Made by a program: the position numbers and the translations under genes | Notes under the pieces: generated by a model | The model's input: only the letters and a program-made list of their open reading frames with translations | What the model was told of the DNA's origin: nothing | Databases searched by the model: none | Source of the DNA: Salinibacterium hongtaonis | GTDB taxonomy: Bacteria > Actinomycetota > Actinomycetes > Actinomycetales > Microbacteriaceae | Reading direction: 5' to 3' | DNA: 64,000 nt | Assembly (NCBI RefSeq): GCF_003065485.1 | Contig: NZ_CP026951.1 | Span: 186,001-250,000 of the forward strand | Shown here: positions 1 to 8,222 of the stretch, piece by piece | Layout of the letters: every line of letters begins with the position of its first letter | Numbering within the stretch: position 1 is the first letter of the stretch

Positions 1-1
1 G

Positions 2-949
2 CGTGAATGGCCGCTCGAGACCGAGTCGGTTGCCGTGATCGGCAACGGCAACGTCGCCCTCGATGTAGCCAGGATGCTCGCCAAGCATGCCGATGACCTG
101 CTGGTCACCGAGATCCCCGACAACGTCTATCAGGGTCTCAAGGCGTCCAAAGTCACCGACGTTCATGTCTTCGGCCGCCGCGGGCCAGCCCAGGTCAAGT
201 TCACCCCGCTAGAGCTGCGGGAACTCGGCGAACTGCGCGATGTCGACATCATCGTGTACGACGAGGACTTCATCGACGACGAGGCCTCCAAGATGGCCAT
301 CGAGACGAACAAGCAGATCATGGTGCTCAACCGGGTGCTCAACTCGTGGCGTGAGCGGCCCGTCGGCGAGGCATCCCGCCGACTGCACTTGCACTTCTGG
401 GCCAAGCCGCTCGAGGTGCTCGGTGATGAGCAGAGCGGAGTACAGGGCCTGCGCTACGAACGCACCGAGCCGGATGGCCAGGGCGGAGTGCGCGGTACCG
501 GCGAAATTCGCGAGCTGCCCATCCAGGGTCTCTACCGTGCCGTGGGCTACTTTGGTTCCCCGCTCGACGGGATCCCCTTCGACGAGCGCCGTGGCGTGAT
601 CCCCAACCGTGAAGGCCAGGTCATCGACGATAACGATGAGCCCGTGCGCGGCGTCTTCGCTACCGGCTGGATCAAACGCGGGCCGGTCGGCCTCATCGGT
701 CACACCAAGAGTGACGCCATGGAAACGGTCAGCCACGTCATCAACAGCCAGTCGGATTGGTGGACTCCCGAGCATCCCGATCCCCGTGCCATTGTGGAGT
801 TGCTCATCTCCCGCGGGGTCGAGTTCACCGACCTCACGGGGTGGCACAACCTCGACGGTGCCGAGAAGCAGCTCGGCGAGGAGCAGGGGCGCGAGCGCAT
901 CAAGCTCGTAGACCGTGACGACATGCTCAAGGCCGCTCGGGGCGAGTAG
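2..949 (+). CDS. fprA: NADPH-ferredoxin reductase, FprA type (5' end outside window)
   Basis: Moves electrons between NADPH and ferredoxin using FAD; cytosolic. The frame is open from base 2, so the first roughly 140 residues of a normally about 450-residue protein lie outside the window. The visible part has the NADPH-binding Rossmann signature VIGNGNVALDVAR near its start, then a VFGRRGPAQVKFT segment, and ends with the family's GVFATGWIKRGPVGLIGHTKSDA FAD-contact region (about residues 210-230 of the visible part). The apparent GTG at 35 is internal to the Rossmann motif and is not the true start. The gene ends at a TAG right before a long repeat-rich stretch. Confidence 0.93.
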   Translation, partial: REWPLETESVAVIGNGNVALDVARMLAKHADDLLVTEIPDNVYQGLKASKVTDVHVFGRRGPAQVKFTPLELRELGELRDVDIIVYDEDFIDDEASKMAIETNKQIMVLNRVLNSWRERPVGEASRRLHLHFWAKPLEVLGDEQSGVQGLRYERTEPDGQGGVRGTGEIRELPIQGLYRAVGYFGSPLDGIPFDERRGVIPNREGQVIDDNDEPVRGVFATGWIKRGPVGLIGHTKSDAMETVSHVINSQSDWWTPEHPDPRAIVELLISRGVEFTDLTGWHNLDGAEKQLGEEQGRERIKLVDRDDMLKAARGE

Positions 950-962
950 CTCGTAGCTCCCG

Positions 963-1109
963 CTGCTGGCGCTGCTCGCGCCCCGCGCACCTCGCACCTC
1001 GCACCTCGCAGCTCGCGCTGCTCGCGCCTCGTACCTCGTACCTCGCGCCCCGCACCTCGCACCTCGCAGCTCGCAGCTCGCAGCTCGCGCTGCTCGCGCT
1101 GCTCGCGCC
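963..1109. repeat. Degenerate 7-bp tandem repeat island
   Basis: About 147 bp built from variants of CGCACCT, CGCAGCT, CGTACCT and CGCGCTG. Two blocks with the same order (CGCACCT units, then CGCAGCT units, then GCTGCTCGCGC) suggest a block duplication. It starts 14 bp after the fprA stop. All frames are open across it on the minus strand because of the repeat, so ORFs crossing it are not evidence of coding. Confidence 0.85.
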
Positions 1110-1119
1110 CGCGTGCACG

Positions 1120-1178
1120 CTGAGGGGTCCCAAATGTGCCTTCGCGGCACGCTCCGACGCTCATTCGGGACCCCTGAG
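1120..1178. repeat. Palindromic element A (GAGGGGTCCC family)
   Basis: Left arm at 1120-1136 (CTGAGGGGTCCCAAATG) and right arm at 1162-1178 are reverse complements except at two positions, around a loop of about 25 bases. The same arm sequence recurs in elements B and C, on both sides of the DUF559 gene. Confidence 0.85.
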
Positions 1179-1202
1179 CCGAGGCGTCCGGTTGCTCTCC
1201 CG

Positions 1203-1261
1203 CTGAGGGGTCCCGAATGCGTTCTTGCGGAGGGCGTCATGACTCATTTGGGACCCCTGAG
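1203..1261. repeat. Palindromic element B (GAGGGGTCCC family)
   Basis: Left arm 1203-1219 (CTGAGGGGTCCCGAATG) and right arm 1245-1261 (CATTTGGGACCCCTGAG) form a 17-bp imperfect stem with a loop of about 25 bases. Overall length (59 bp) and arm spacing equal those of element A, 24 bp away. Confidence 0.85.
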
Positions 1262-1300
1262 CCGAAGCATCCTGCTCGCCGCCCTCACTTCGAGGGAGCC

Positions 1301-1375
1301 AGCCCACCCGGAGGCCCAGCCCACCCGGAGGCCCAGCCCACCCGGAGGCGCCCCAGGGGCCCCACCCGGAGGCGC
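1301..1375. repeat. 17-bp tandem repeat
   Basis: Three head-to-tail copies of AGCCCACCCGGAGGCCC (1301-1317, 1318-1334, 1335-1351, the last with one change) followed by a partial copy at about 1361-1375. It sits between palindrome B and the 3' end of the DUF559 gene. Confidence 0.9.
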
Positions 1376-1378
1376 GAA

Positions 1379-2284
1379 TCAGTCGCGGGCTCGTCGACGG
1401 GCGGCAAGGACGCGACGGATGCGAGTGAGGAGTTCCGATGGTTCGTAGAGATCATCCGCGTTGAGCCGCATGACGAACCAGCCGTCCTCCTGGAGACGAG
1501 ACGTGCGGGTCATGTCAGTGCGGAATTGCTCGACCCCTCGGTGATGGTCGCCTTGGTACTCGATAGCTAGTTTCTCGCGGGCGAATGCGAGATCGGCCCG
1601 GTAGCGCGTTCCATTGGACGTTGTAATCGGCAGGTTCACGGCGTACTCCGTGAATCCGGCCCGCTCTAGCATGACGCGCACGAGCGATTCAGGTCGAGAC
1701 TCGGAGCGTCCGTTGAGTAACGCGATCGCTTCACGAAGAGCTACAGATCCCCGGCGCTTCCGCATCGTGGTGATCGCCGCCTCGAGTCGGCCGGGTGTGG
1801 TCAGGGGAGTGCGCCAGTGGATCAAATAGTCACCCGCAGCGACCAGGTCAGGCACAGAAAGCACGGAGCCGAGTTCGCACCAGGTGAATTCCGGCGACGC
1901 GATGCGCAGACCGGCCCAACTCCAGACATCCGACTCGGATGTCTGGAGTTTGTGACCGATTGTGCCCGCCGCCTTGAGTGCCCGGCGGGGTGCGGGTACG
2001 GCAACGTGCAATTCGTGGCGCAACTCAAGCCGGGGAGGGAGGGGGACACCCAGAAGCAGCGCAGCCGTGACCGAGCAGAAGTACGCGTCGGGGGGCATCC
2101 TGAGCTGGAAGGCGGCGCATCGGGCTTCGAGGCTCAGCGAGCTTTCGGTTGTGCGGACCCCGTGGAACGGTCGAACGAGGTCGGTGCCGGCGAGCCGACT
2201 TGGGCTGAGGCCCGATGCGTAGCCCTGACGCGACGTGAATGGGCCACCGGAGAGTGGCGACGGGAGCGGGATTCGAGCGGCCAT
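1379..2284 (-). CDS. DUF559-domain protein, putative Vsr/PD-(D/E)XK-like nuclease
   Basis: A 301-residue actinobacterial DUF559 protein. The C-terminal 75 residues carry the Vsr-like core: RYRADLAF (Asp about 231) followed by KLAIEYQGDHH (Glu about 242, Gln 244), with an upstream Glu in SRPESLVRVML. The N-terminal half contains TAALLLGVPLP and LRIASPEFTWCELG, typical of long DUF559 proteins that resemble AbiEi-type antitoxin scaffolds. Substrate and partner are unknown; no toxin gene is adjacent. Related palindromes lie on both sides (1120-1261 beyond its 3' end, 2406-2464 upstream of its start). No clear ribosome-binding site precedes the ATG at 2284, and an internal start near residue 60 is possible. 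Confidence 0.8.
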   Translation of the reverse strand: MAARIPLPSPLSGGPFTSRQGYASGLSPSRLAGTDLVRPFHGVRTTESSLSLEARCAAFQLRMPPDAYFCSVTAALLLGVPLPPRLELRHELHVAVPAPRRALKAAGTIGHKLQTSESDVWSWAGLRIASPEFTWCELGSVLSVPDLVAAGDYLIHWRTPLTTPGRLEAAITTMRKRRGSVALREAIALLNGRSESRPESLVRVMLERAGFTEYAVNLPITTSNGTRYRADLAFAREKLAIEYQGDHHRGVEQFRTDMTRTSRLQEDGWFVMRLNADDLYEPSELLTRIRRVLAARRRARD

Positions 2285-2405
2285 GACCCATGGTTTCTGG
2301 GGCAGGGGCTCGTCGCGAGCGAAAAGCCACCCGGGTGTGAACGGCGCACACGTTTGCGCTCTGGGGAGAAGCGAACTCGACGCTGCGAGGCCGCGCCTCG
2401 GGACC

Positions 2406-2464
2406 CTGAAGGGTCCACAATGCGTCCTGCGGACGCTGGGGAAGACGCATTTGGGCCCCCTCAG
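2406..2464. repeat. Palindromic element C (diverged GAGGGGTCCC family)
   Basis: Arms at 2406-2424 (CTGAAGGGTCCACAATGCG) and 2446-2464 (CGCATTTGGGCCCCCTCAG) pair at 15 of 19 positions. Length is 59 bp, the same as A and B. It lies about 120 bp upstream of the DUF559 start codon, so this gene has members of one palindrome family on both sides. Confidence 0.8.
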
Positions 2465-2541
2465 CGGAAAAAGGCCTGAGCTTGGGCCAAGCGCGGGAGA
2501 AGCGAGCGAGCAGGAGCGGGCGCGGGCGCAGACGCGGCGCG

Positions 2542-3780
2542 CTACGCGCTGAAGCGCGCCGGCATCATGCGCCGGGCGGTCTTGCGTGCGGGCTCCTCAA
2601 CGAGTCGCCACAGAACCCACGCGAATACCCAGGAGGCGGCCATCACGAGGATGGCGATTACGGCGAGCCAGCCTCCGGCCGCGCCCGTGCGCTGGGTGAC
2701 GAGCAGGCCCGCGCCGATGACGAGTGGATGCGACAGGTAGAGCGCGTACGAGACGCGTCCTCCCACGAGGAAGGGCCGAGTGGAGAGGAGCCGAGCGAGG
2801 GGGTCGCGACCGCACACGGCAAGGGTTCCGATCAGCAGCACGAGCAGCGGCAGCACGATAATCGACTCGGTGGGAGCGATCTGGTCGACGCCGTTATAGA
2901 ACTCGGGCTGCCCTGCGCGGGGGAACCGGCGCGGGTCGAACGCGGTGACCAGGTAGATCACGACGACGATGGCGACGGCAGTGATGGTGGGCAGAGGTAC
3001 GCGGGACTGGATGCCGCGACGCATCCGGTCTTTGAGAAAGACAGCGAGGATGGCGCCGATCCAGAACTCCGTGAGCACGCGGACGGCGACCATGCCGCCC
3101 ATGATGTCCCAGCTGTCGTTGCTGAACAGCAGGATGGTGTCATCCTGCATGCTGAACCCCACGATGATCATGGGCAACGTGAGCAACGCCATCGTGATGA
3201 GCATGCCGCGCGGGCTCACAACCTTGGCGTAGCGGGCGAGCACCAGAACGCCACCGAGGCCGAACGTGAGGTAGGCCATCCATTCGGCGCTGATCGACCA
3301 GTCGAGTCCGTTCCAGTCGAGCTCGTGCGGGTACCAGGCGTGCACGAGAAAGAGGTGCTCAACAAGCCTGGGCACGTCGACCTCAGCGGCCCAGACGGGG
3401 TCGCCGGTGATCCAGAACATGACGATGAAGTAGGTGCCAAAGAGCATGAGTACGAACGCCGTGAGTGGCCACACCCGCCCGAGCCTGAGCCAGAGGAACC
3501 CGACGCTCTTGCGCCAGTCGTAGCGCGTGGTCATGGTGTCGAGGTGGGTGACCGTGAGGATGAAGCCGCTCAGGATGAAGAAGAGGTCAACGCCCAGATA
3601 GCCCACGTTCATGAGCGGCGCGAGCAGATGCATTCCGGGGAAGGCGTCGATGAGTTCGGTGCGATAGTGCCGCAGGAAGACCCAGAACGCGGCGAGTGCG
3701 CGGATGCCGGTGAGTGGTGCGATAAAAAGGCGACCGGGTGGGGTGGTCGCCGCGAGGGGCGTTGATACTGCGGCGGTCAC
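2542..3780 (-). CDS. Acyltransferase family 3 membrane protein (OafA/YrhL-like)
   Basis: Integral membrane O-acyltransferase, presumably acylating a surface glycan or lipid; the acceptor cannot be told from sequence. The 412 residues start with the family motif PLTGIRALAAFWVFLRHYR (residues about 22-42, with the RHY catalytic-type His) and GVDLFFILSGFILT near residue 65, followed by roughly ten hydrophobic segments; the end is basic (ARRMMPARFSA). The start is a GTG at 3780 preceded on the minus strand by TAGACT and a 6-base spacer, so the message is probably leaderless. Confidence 0.9.
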   Translation of the reverse strand: MTAAVSTPLAATTPPGRLFIAPLTGIRALAAFWVFLRHYRTELIDAFPGMHLLAPLMNVGYLGVDLFFILSGFILTVTHLDTMTTRYDWRKSVGFLWLRLGRVWPLTAFVLMLFGTYFIVMFWITGDPVWAAEVDVPRLVEHLFLVHAWYPHELDWNGLDWSISAEWMAYLTFGLGGVLVLARYAKVVSPRGMLITMALLTLPMIIVGFSMQDDTILLFSNDSWDIMGGMVAVRVLTEFWIGAILAVFLKDRMRRGIQSRVPLPTITAVAIVVVIYLVTAFDPRRFPRAGQPEFYNGVDQIAPTESIIVLPLLVLLIGTLAVCGRDPLARLLSTRPFLVGGRVSYALYLSHPLVIGAGLLVTQRTGAAGGWLAVIAILVMAASWVFAWVLWRLVEEPARKTARRMMPARFSA

Positions 3781-3821
3781 CCGTGGAGTCTAGCCAACGA
3801 CGGCCGTGAGGCCGCCCAAAC

Positions 3822-5285
3822 CTACTGAACGGTGGCGGTGAGCCTGGCCACGTTGTCGAGCACAGCGGAGCGCAATGGGCGGGTGAGCCACTCGTCGAGA
3901 CTCAGCTCCCGGCTGCGTTCGCGGTAGGTCTGCTCCAGCTCGCGGAGGTCCCGCACGAAGCTGCGCCCGTGCACCATGATCGAGATTTCGAGGTTGAGGC
4001 TGAACGATCGCATATCCATGTTGCTCGAGCCGATCACGGCGACATCGTCATCGATCGTGAAGTGCTTGGCGTGCAGCACGATGGGGGATTCGTAGAGCCA
4101 AATGCGCACTCCGGAGCGCAGTAGCGCCTCGTAGTAGCTGCGCTGAGCGTGATAGACGACCTTTTGATCGGCGACCTCTGAGACGAAGAGCTGCACGTCG
4201 ACCCCGCTCTGCGCTGCCGTGGTGATGGCGTAAAGCATCGACTCGTCCGGCACGAAATACGGGCTCGTGATGATCACCCGCTGCTCGGCGGCGTAGATGA
4301 GGTCGTTGAACAGGCGGAGGTTGTTCTCGCCCTTGAACGCGGGGCCGCTGGGCACGACTTGAGCGTCGAGCGGATGCTCTGGGCGCACATTGCGGATCAC
4401 CGCCGGCTCACGGGGCAGCATCTCATCGGTCTCCGAGTACCAGTCCGTGACGAACAGGGCGTTGATTCCGGCGACGATGGGGCCCTCGAAGCGCACCATG
4501 AGGTCTTTCCAGTGCAAGCCGTGGCGAAGATTTCCCCGCTTGTTGTAGCTGGAGTCGATCATGTTCTGCGAGCCAGTGAACGCGACTTCGCCGTCGACGA
4601 CGAGCAGCTTGCGATGGTTGCGCAGGTCGATGCGCTGGTACTTGCCGCGCAGAGGCTGGAACGGCAGCATCAGTTGCCACTGCACCCCGGCCTGCTTGAG
4701 CCTGCGGATGGTGCGCCGATAGCCGGGACTACGAATCGAGGCGATGTGGTCGAGCATCACGCGCACGGTGACGCCTCGCTTGACCGCGTTCTCCAGCGCT
4801 GTGAAAAACGGCTTGGTCGTGGAGTCGTACGCCACAATGTAAAACTCTGCGTGCACATACCGCCGCGCGCGATCAACGGCCTCGGTCATTGCAATGAGCG
4901 ACTCTTCGTACTGTGGGTAAAGCTTGGCGGAGTTGTCGCCGACCATGGGCATCGCGCCCAGGGTTCGGTTGAGCAGCACAGCGTTTTCGAGCCAGCTCGG
5001 CCACGGACTGTTCTTGCGCACATCGTCGACACCCTGAGTGGTCTCAAGGATGAAGCGGCTGATCTCGTCCTGCTTGTTGCGGCGCTTCTTGGGCAGCTTG
5101 GAGTTGCCGAAGACGAGAAAGAGAATGAAGCCCACGTAGGGGATCAGAAAGATGGCGAGGAGCCACGCCATCGCCGTCTGCGGGCGCCGGTTTATGGGCA
5201 CATAGACGACGGCGAAGACTCGAATGGCGACATCCACAATGATGCCGAACACCACCCAGAAGGTGGCGACCCACTCCATCCCCAC
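3822..5285 (-). CDS. cls: Cardiolipin synthase (phospholipase D superfamily)
   Basis: Membrane enzyme making cardiolipin from phosphatidylglycerol. The 487 residues begin with two hydrophobic segments (about 8-30 and 36-60, FLIPYVGFILFLVFGNSKLP), followed by two PLD catalytic HKD motifs: NHRKLLVVDGEVAFTGSQN in the middle and LHAKHFTIDDDVAVIGSSN near the C-terminus. Length and order match bacterial Cls. It starts 6 bp after the yajQ stop, so the two probably share a transcript. The GTG at 5285 and the ATG at 5279 are both possible starts. Confidence 0.93.
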   Translation of the reverse strand: MGMEWVATFWVVFGIIVDVAIRVFAVVYVPINRRPQTAMAWLLAIFLIPYVGFILFLVFGNSKLPKKRRNKQDEISRFILETTQGVDDVRKNSPWPSWLENAVLLNRTLGAMPMVGDNSAKLYPQYEESLIAMTEAVDRARRYVHAEFYIVAYDSTTKPFFTALENAVKRGVTVRVMLDHIASIRSPGYRRTIRRLKQAGVQWQLMLPFQPLRGKYQRIDLRNHRKLLVVDGEVAFTGSQNMIDSSYNKRGNLRHGLHWKDLMVRFEGPIVAGINALFVTDWYSETDEMLPREPAVIRNVRPEHPLDAQVVPSGPAFKGENNLRLFNDLIYAAEQRVIITSPYFVPDESMLYAITTAAQSGVDVQLFVSEVADQKVVYHAQRSYYEALLRSGVRIWLYESPIVLHAKHFTIDDDVAVIGSSNMDMRSFSLNLEISIMVHGRSFVRDLRELEQTYRERSRELSLDEWLTRPLRSAVLDNVARLTATVQ

Positions 5286-5291
5286 GCGGAG

Positions 5292-5780
5292 CTACCTGAA
5301 GTTCACGAACTGAAGGTCCACGTCAAGGTCGGCCCCCTTGAGCAGCGCCATCGTGGCCTGAAGGTCGTCCCGGCTCTTGGAGCTGACCCGCAGTTCGTCA
5401 CCCTGGATCTGGCTCTTCACGCCCTTCGGGCCCTCGTCGCGAATGATCTTGTTGATCTTCTTCGCATCCTCCTGCGCGATGCCCTGCTTAAGGCTCGCTT
5501 CGATGCGGTACTCCTTGCCAGAGGGGAACGGCTCCCCGGCGTCGAGGCTGCGCAGGCTGATGCCGCGCTTGATGAACTTTTGTTCGAGAACCTCGAGCAC
5601 GGCCTTGACCCGCTCCTCCGAGCTGGCCTTGAGCAGCAGCTTTTCGCCGCTCCAGTCGACGGATGCTCCGACGTTCTTAAAGTCGTAGCGCTGAGAGAGT
5701 TCCTTCTGCGCCTGGTGGAGCGCGTTGTCGGCCTCCATCTTGTCGACCTTGCTGACGATGTCAAAAGTTGAATCTGCCAT
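5292..5780 (-). CDS. yajQ: YajQ family nucleotide-binding protein (DUF520)
   Basis: A small cytosolic protein of the YajQ family; some members bind cyclic di-GMP, which cannot be assumed here. The 162 residues match the family length from end to end ([16 protein letters not shown] at the start, LQFVNFR at the end). The ATG at 5780 was chosen over an upstream in-frame start at 5789 because it gives the usual N-terminus and is preceded by TAACAT with a 7-base gap. It is divergent from the transglycosylase-like gene at 5823 and heads an apparent yajQ-cls unit. Confidence 0.93.
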   Translation of the reverse strand: MADSTFDIVSKVDKMEADNALHQAQKELSQRYDFKNVGASVDWSGEKLLLKASSEERVKAVLEVLEQKFIKRGISLRSLDAGEPFPSGKEYRIEASLKQGIAQEDAKKINKIIRDEGPKGVKSQIQGDELRVSSKSRDDLQATMALLKGADLDVDLQFVNFR

Positions 5781-5822
5781 GACGCCCATGTTACCGGCGG
5801 TCGGCCTGGGTAGGGTCGGGGG

Positions 5823-6671
5823 ATGCGTTACCCCTCACCGAATGCCGCAAAGCCACGGGGGGAGGGGCCGGATGGGCGCGATAAGCGCTCCCGGCGACCG
5901 ACCGAGTGGGCACTCGTCGGCGGCATTGCCGCGGGGGTCATCGCGCTGGGAGGAACCGTAGCGATCGTCGCCATGCTGCTCACTCCGACCGGCGACCAAA
6001 CGAGCACCTCTGAGGCACCTCGCCAGAGCGACGCGGCCTATGCGGCCCCATCTCTGTTGCCGCCCGAGGCCGAGGTCCCTGCGCCGGGTGCCGTGGGTAG
6101 GGCAGACCACGACTGGGTCCGAGCGACAGCCCAAGCAACCGGCATCCCCGAACGGGCGCTCGCCGCCTACGCTGGCGCAGCCCTGTTCAAATCCACCGAC
6201 CGGGCCGACTGCGGCATCGGATGGAACCACCTCGCCGCGATTGGGCTCATAGAAAGTGACCACGGCCGCTATGGAGGGTCGACCATCGCGACCGATGGCA
6301 CCACGGTGCCGCCCATCTATGGAATCGCCCTCGACGGAAACGGTGTGGCCAGCATCCCGGATTCCGATGGCGGCACGATCGACGCAGACGCCACCCATGA
6401 CCGGGCGGTGGGGCCGATGCAGATCATTCCCGGCACGTGGCGCAACTGGCACGTGGACGGCAATAGCGATGGTGTCGAGGACCCGCAGAATATTGACGAT
6501 GCTGTGATCGCCGCCTCGAATTACCTGTGCCGGTCGAGCCCGGACATGGTGGATGAGGATGGCTGGCGGGCAGGCATCCATGCCTATAACCGGTCGGATG
6601 CTTATGCCCATTCAGTGGCAGACGCTGCCAACCGCTATGCCGAGGCGGCGGCGACCGTCGCTTTTGGCTGA
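5823..6671 (+). CDS. Membrane-anchored lytic murein transglycosylase-like protein
   Basis: Likely peptidoglycan lytic transglycosylase of the MltB/SLT_2 type, acting outside the membrane. The 282 residues have a basic N-terminus, one membrane segment (about 29-53), a Pro/Ala-rich linker, then a catalytic domain from about residue 95: [17 protein letters not shown] with the presumed acid Glu, [13 protein letters not shown], and [16 protein letters not shown]. The remaining Cys pair may form a disulfide. TAGGGT lies 6 bases before the ATG, suggesting a leaderless message divergent from yajQ. Confidence 0.88.
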   Translation: MRYPSPNAAKPRGEGPDGRDKRSRRPTEWALVGGIAAGVIALGGTVAIVAMLLTPTGDQTSTSEAPRQSDAAYAAPSLLPPEAEVPAPGAVGRADHDWVRATAQATGIPERALAAYAGAALFKSTDRADCGIGWNHLAAIGLIESDHGRYGGSTIATDGTTVPPIYGIALDGNGVASIPDSDGGTIDADATHDRAVGPMQIIPGTWRNWHVDGNSDGVEDPQNIDDAVIAASNYLCRSSPDMVDEDGWRAGIHAYNRSDAYAHSVADAANRYAEAAATVAFG

Positions 6672-6699
6672 CCGGCGGTTCTCTTAGCGGCCGGTTCTC

Positions 6700-7722
6700 T
6701 TAGCGGCCGCTGCGCGGGCGGGCGGTGCTTGACCGAACGACCAGGTCGAAGGGCAGCGCCGTGTTGATGGAACCAGGCTTGCGGGTTTCGGGATGCAGCT
6801 GGTCGAGCAGCAGCTCGGCGGCCATGCGCCCCTGCAGTTCGGGGAACTGGGCCACCGTGGTGAGGCCGAAGAACGCGCTCAGTTCGTGGTCGTCGATTCC
6901 GACGATGGAGATGTCGTCTGGCACGCTGAGCCCCATATCGCGGGCGGCGAGAATCGCGCCGATCGCCATCTCATCTGATGCTGCAAAGATCGCCGTGGGT
7001 CGGTCGCGCGGTGAGCCCAGCAACTGTTTCGCGGCGTCGTACCCACCCTCGAGGCTAAAGTTCGCGGCCCGGAACAGGCCGGGGTTCACGGGGATGCCCA
7101 TGGCCTCCAGTGCTGACTCGTAGCCGATGCGGCGGTTCGTGGGCAGATGAAAGTCGCGTTCGAAGTCCTTGGTGCCGCCGATGTGGGCGATGCTCGTGTG
7201 CCCGAGCGAGAGCAGGTGCTCGGTGGCGAGCTGGGCCACGGCAACATCGTCGATGCTCAGCGTGTGAACGCCGCGCAATGGCCCGCCAACGCCGACCACA
7301 GGCTTGTCGAGCGCGAGCAGGCCCGTGAGCTCCTTGGGGGTGAGCTCAAGCGAAATCGCAATCACCGCATCCACCCGTTTGCGCAGCAAGAAGTGCTCGA
7401 ACACGCTGCGCCGCTCGTCGCCGCCGCCCGCAAGGTTATAGAGGGTCAGGTCGTAACCGTGGCTGAGCAGGGCGCTTTCGGCCCCCTCCAAGACGGAGGT
7501 GTAGAACCACTTTGTTAAGAAGGGGACGACGACGCCGATGTTTCGCGTGCGCCCCGTGGCCAAACTGGACGCGTTGGAGCTGACGACGTATCCGAGCTCC
7601 TTGGCGGCAGAAAGAACGGCGTCCTTGGACTTTTCTGACACGTTCGACTTGCCGCTGAGGGCACGGGAGACCGTCGCTGTGCTTACTCCGGCGAGCTGCG
7701 CCACCGCTTGGATGCCCGGCAT
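6700..7722 (-). CDS. LacI family transcriptional regulator
   Basis: DNA-binding repressor with a sugar-binding core. The N-terminus holds the LacI helix-turn-helix (IQAVAQLAGVSTATVSRALS, about residues 4-23) and hinge helix (SSNASSLATGRTRNIGVVVP), followed by a periplasmic-binding-protein-like domain to residue 340. An AGGAGGAGAACG ribosome site precedes the ATG at 7722. It has no sugar-gene neighbour; the closest plausible targets are the two LacI-type operators at 15917 and 15992 in the maltose locus 8 kb away, which is inference. The 3' end overlaps a short direct duplication (GCGGCCGGTTCTCTTA-like, about 6675-6705). Confidence 0.94.
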   Translation of the reverse strand: MPGIQAVAQLAGVSTATVSRALSGKSNVSEKSKDAVLSAAKELGYVVSSNASSLATGRTRNIGVVVPFLTKWFYTSVLEGAESALLSHGYDLTLYNLAGGGDERRSVFEHFLLRKRVDAVIAISLELTPKELTGLLALDKPVVGVGGPLRGVHTLSIDDVAVAQLATEHLLSLGHTSIAHIGGTKDFERDFHLPTNRRIGYESALEAMGIPVNPGLFRAANFSLEGGYDAAKQLLGSPRDRPTAIFAASDEMAIGAILAARDMGLSVPDDISIVGIDDHELSAFFGLTTVAQFPELQGRMAAELLLDQLHPETRKPGSINTALPFDLVVRSSTARPRSGR

Positions 7723-7808
7723 CGTTCTCCTCCTGCTGTCGAGCCGATCCTATTCGCCGCATCGCCCCGGCGGTGCCCGCCCTCCCCGGTTGGGGGAGCG
7801 ACGACGCG

Positions 7809-7838
7809 TTCACGAGCACGCTCCAAACCCTGTATTCT
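7809..7838 (+). promoter_or_regulatory. Probable promoter of tRNA-Tyr
   Basis: TTCACG (7809-7814), an 18-bp spacer and TATTCT (7833-7838) match a housekeeping-sigma promoter. The tRNA begins 47 bp downstream. Confidence 0.5.
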
Positions 7839-7885
7839 GTTCTCAGCGCCTTCGATCAGATGATTACATGTGGTCGGAGGAGCGG

Positions 7886-7970
7886 GGCAAGTTACCCAAG
7901 CGGCCAAAGGGATCTGACTGTAAATCAGACTGCTCAGCATTCGGGGGTTCGAATCCCTCACTTGCCACCA
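7886..7970 (+). tRNA. tRNA-Tyr (GTA)
   Basis: Acceptor arms GGCAAGT (7886-7892) and ACTTGCC (7960-7966) pair fully; the discriminator A is followed by an encoded CCA. The anticodon arm reads CTGACTGTAAATCAG with anticodon GTA. A long variable arm (class II) and canonical T-loop TTCGAAT are present. Confidence 0.97.
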
Positions 7971-7975
7971 CCAAT

Positions 7976-8005
7976 GAAAGCCCCAGCGAATTGCTGGGGG
8001 CTTTC
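7976..8005 (+). terminator. Intrinsic terminator after tRNA-Tyr
   Basis: GAAAGCCCCAGC and GCTGGGGGCTTTC pair around a short loop (CGAATT region), six bases after the tRNA CCA end. Confidence 0.85.
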
Positions 8006-8083
8006 GTCATCCGTGCTGCAGGATGTCGCACACGTCCGAGTGGGTTCCCCCGTCGGCGCTGCCTATCCATGACCCAAACTCTT

Positions 8084-8143
8084 CGTGAGTGGTCACTTTC
8101 TGCGCCAAAACTTGGTTTTTGGTGCGGAAAGTGACCACTCGCG
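8084..8143. repeat. Long palindromic element D (GAGTGGTCAC type)
   Basis: Arms at 8084-8110 and about 8116-8143 are near-perfect reverse complements over about 27 bases (CGTGAGTGGTCACTTTCTGC on the left), leaving a loop of only about 5 bases. It shares GTGAGTGG, TTCTGCGC, TTTTGGTGC and CCACTCGCG with element E at 31201. There is no U-tract, so it is not a normal terminator. Confidence 0.88.
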
Positions 8144-8189
8144 CGCGCGGACAGTGCGCAGCGCGAGCGGGCGCGGGCGGGCTCGCCCC

Positions 8190-8222
8190 GCGCTACCGAG
8201 GGGCGCTACCGAGGGGCGCTAC
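8190..8222. repeat. 13-bp tandem repeat over an MMPL stop codon
   Basis: GCGCTACCGAGGG occurs at 8190-8202 and 8203-8215, with a half copy to 8222. The half copy supplies the stop codon of the minus-strand MMPL gene (CTA at 8219-8221). Confidence 0.75.

Noticed and set aside
209-1240. Minus-strand open frame across fprA and the 7-bp repeat
   Set aside because: The repeat keeps all frames open and the rest is antisense to fprA; the Arg/Ala/Cys-rich product is repeat-driven.
963-1375. CRISPR-like array
   Set aside because: Repeats are 7 or 17 bp, directly adjacent with no unique spacers, and no cas gene is present.
1817-2479. Plus-strand frame opposite the DUF559 gene
   Set aside because: No domain and antisense to a recognisable nuclease-like protein.
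8084-8143. Element D as an intrinsic terminator
   Set aside because: No T-run, a separate good terminator lies at 7976-8005, and a similar sequence recurs at 31201 as a repeat.
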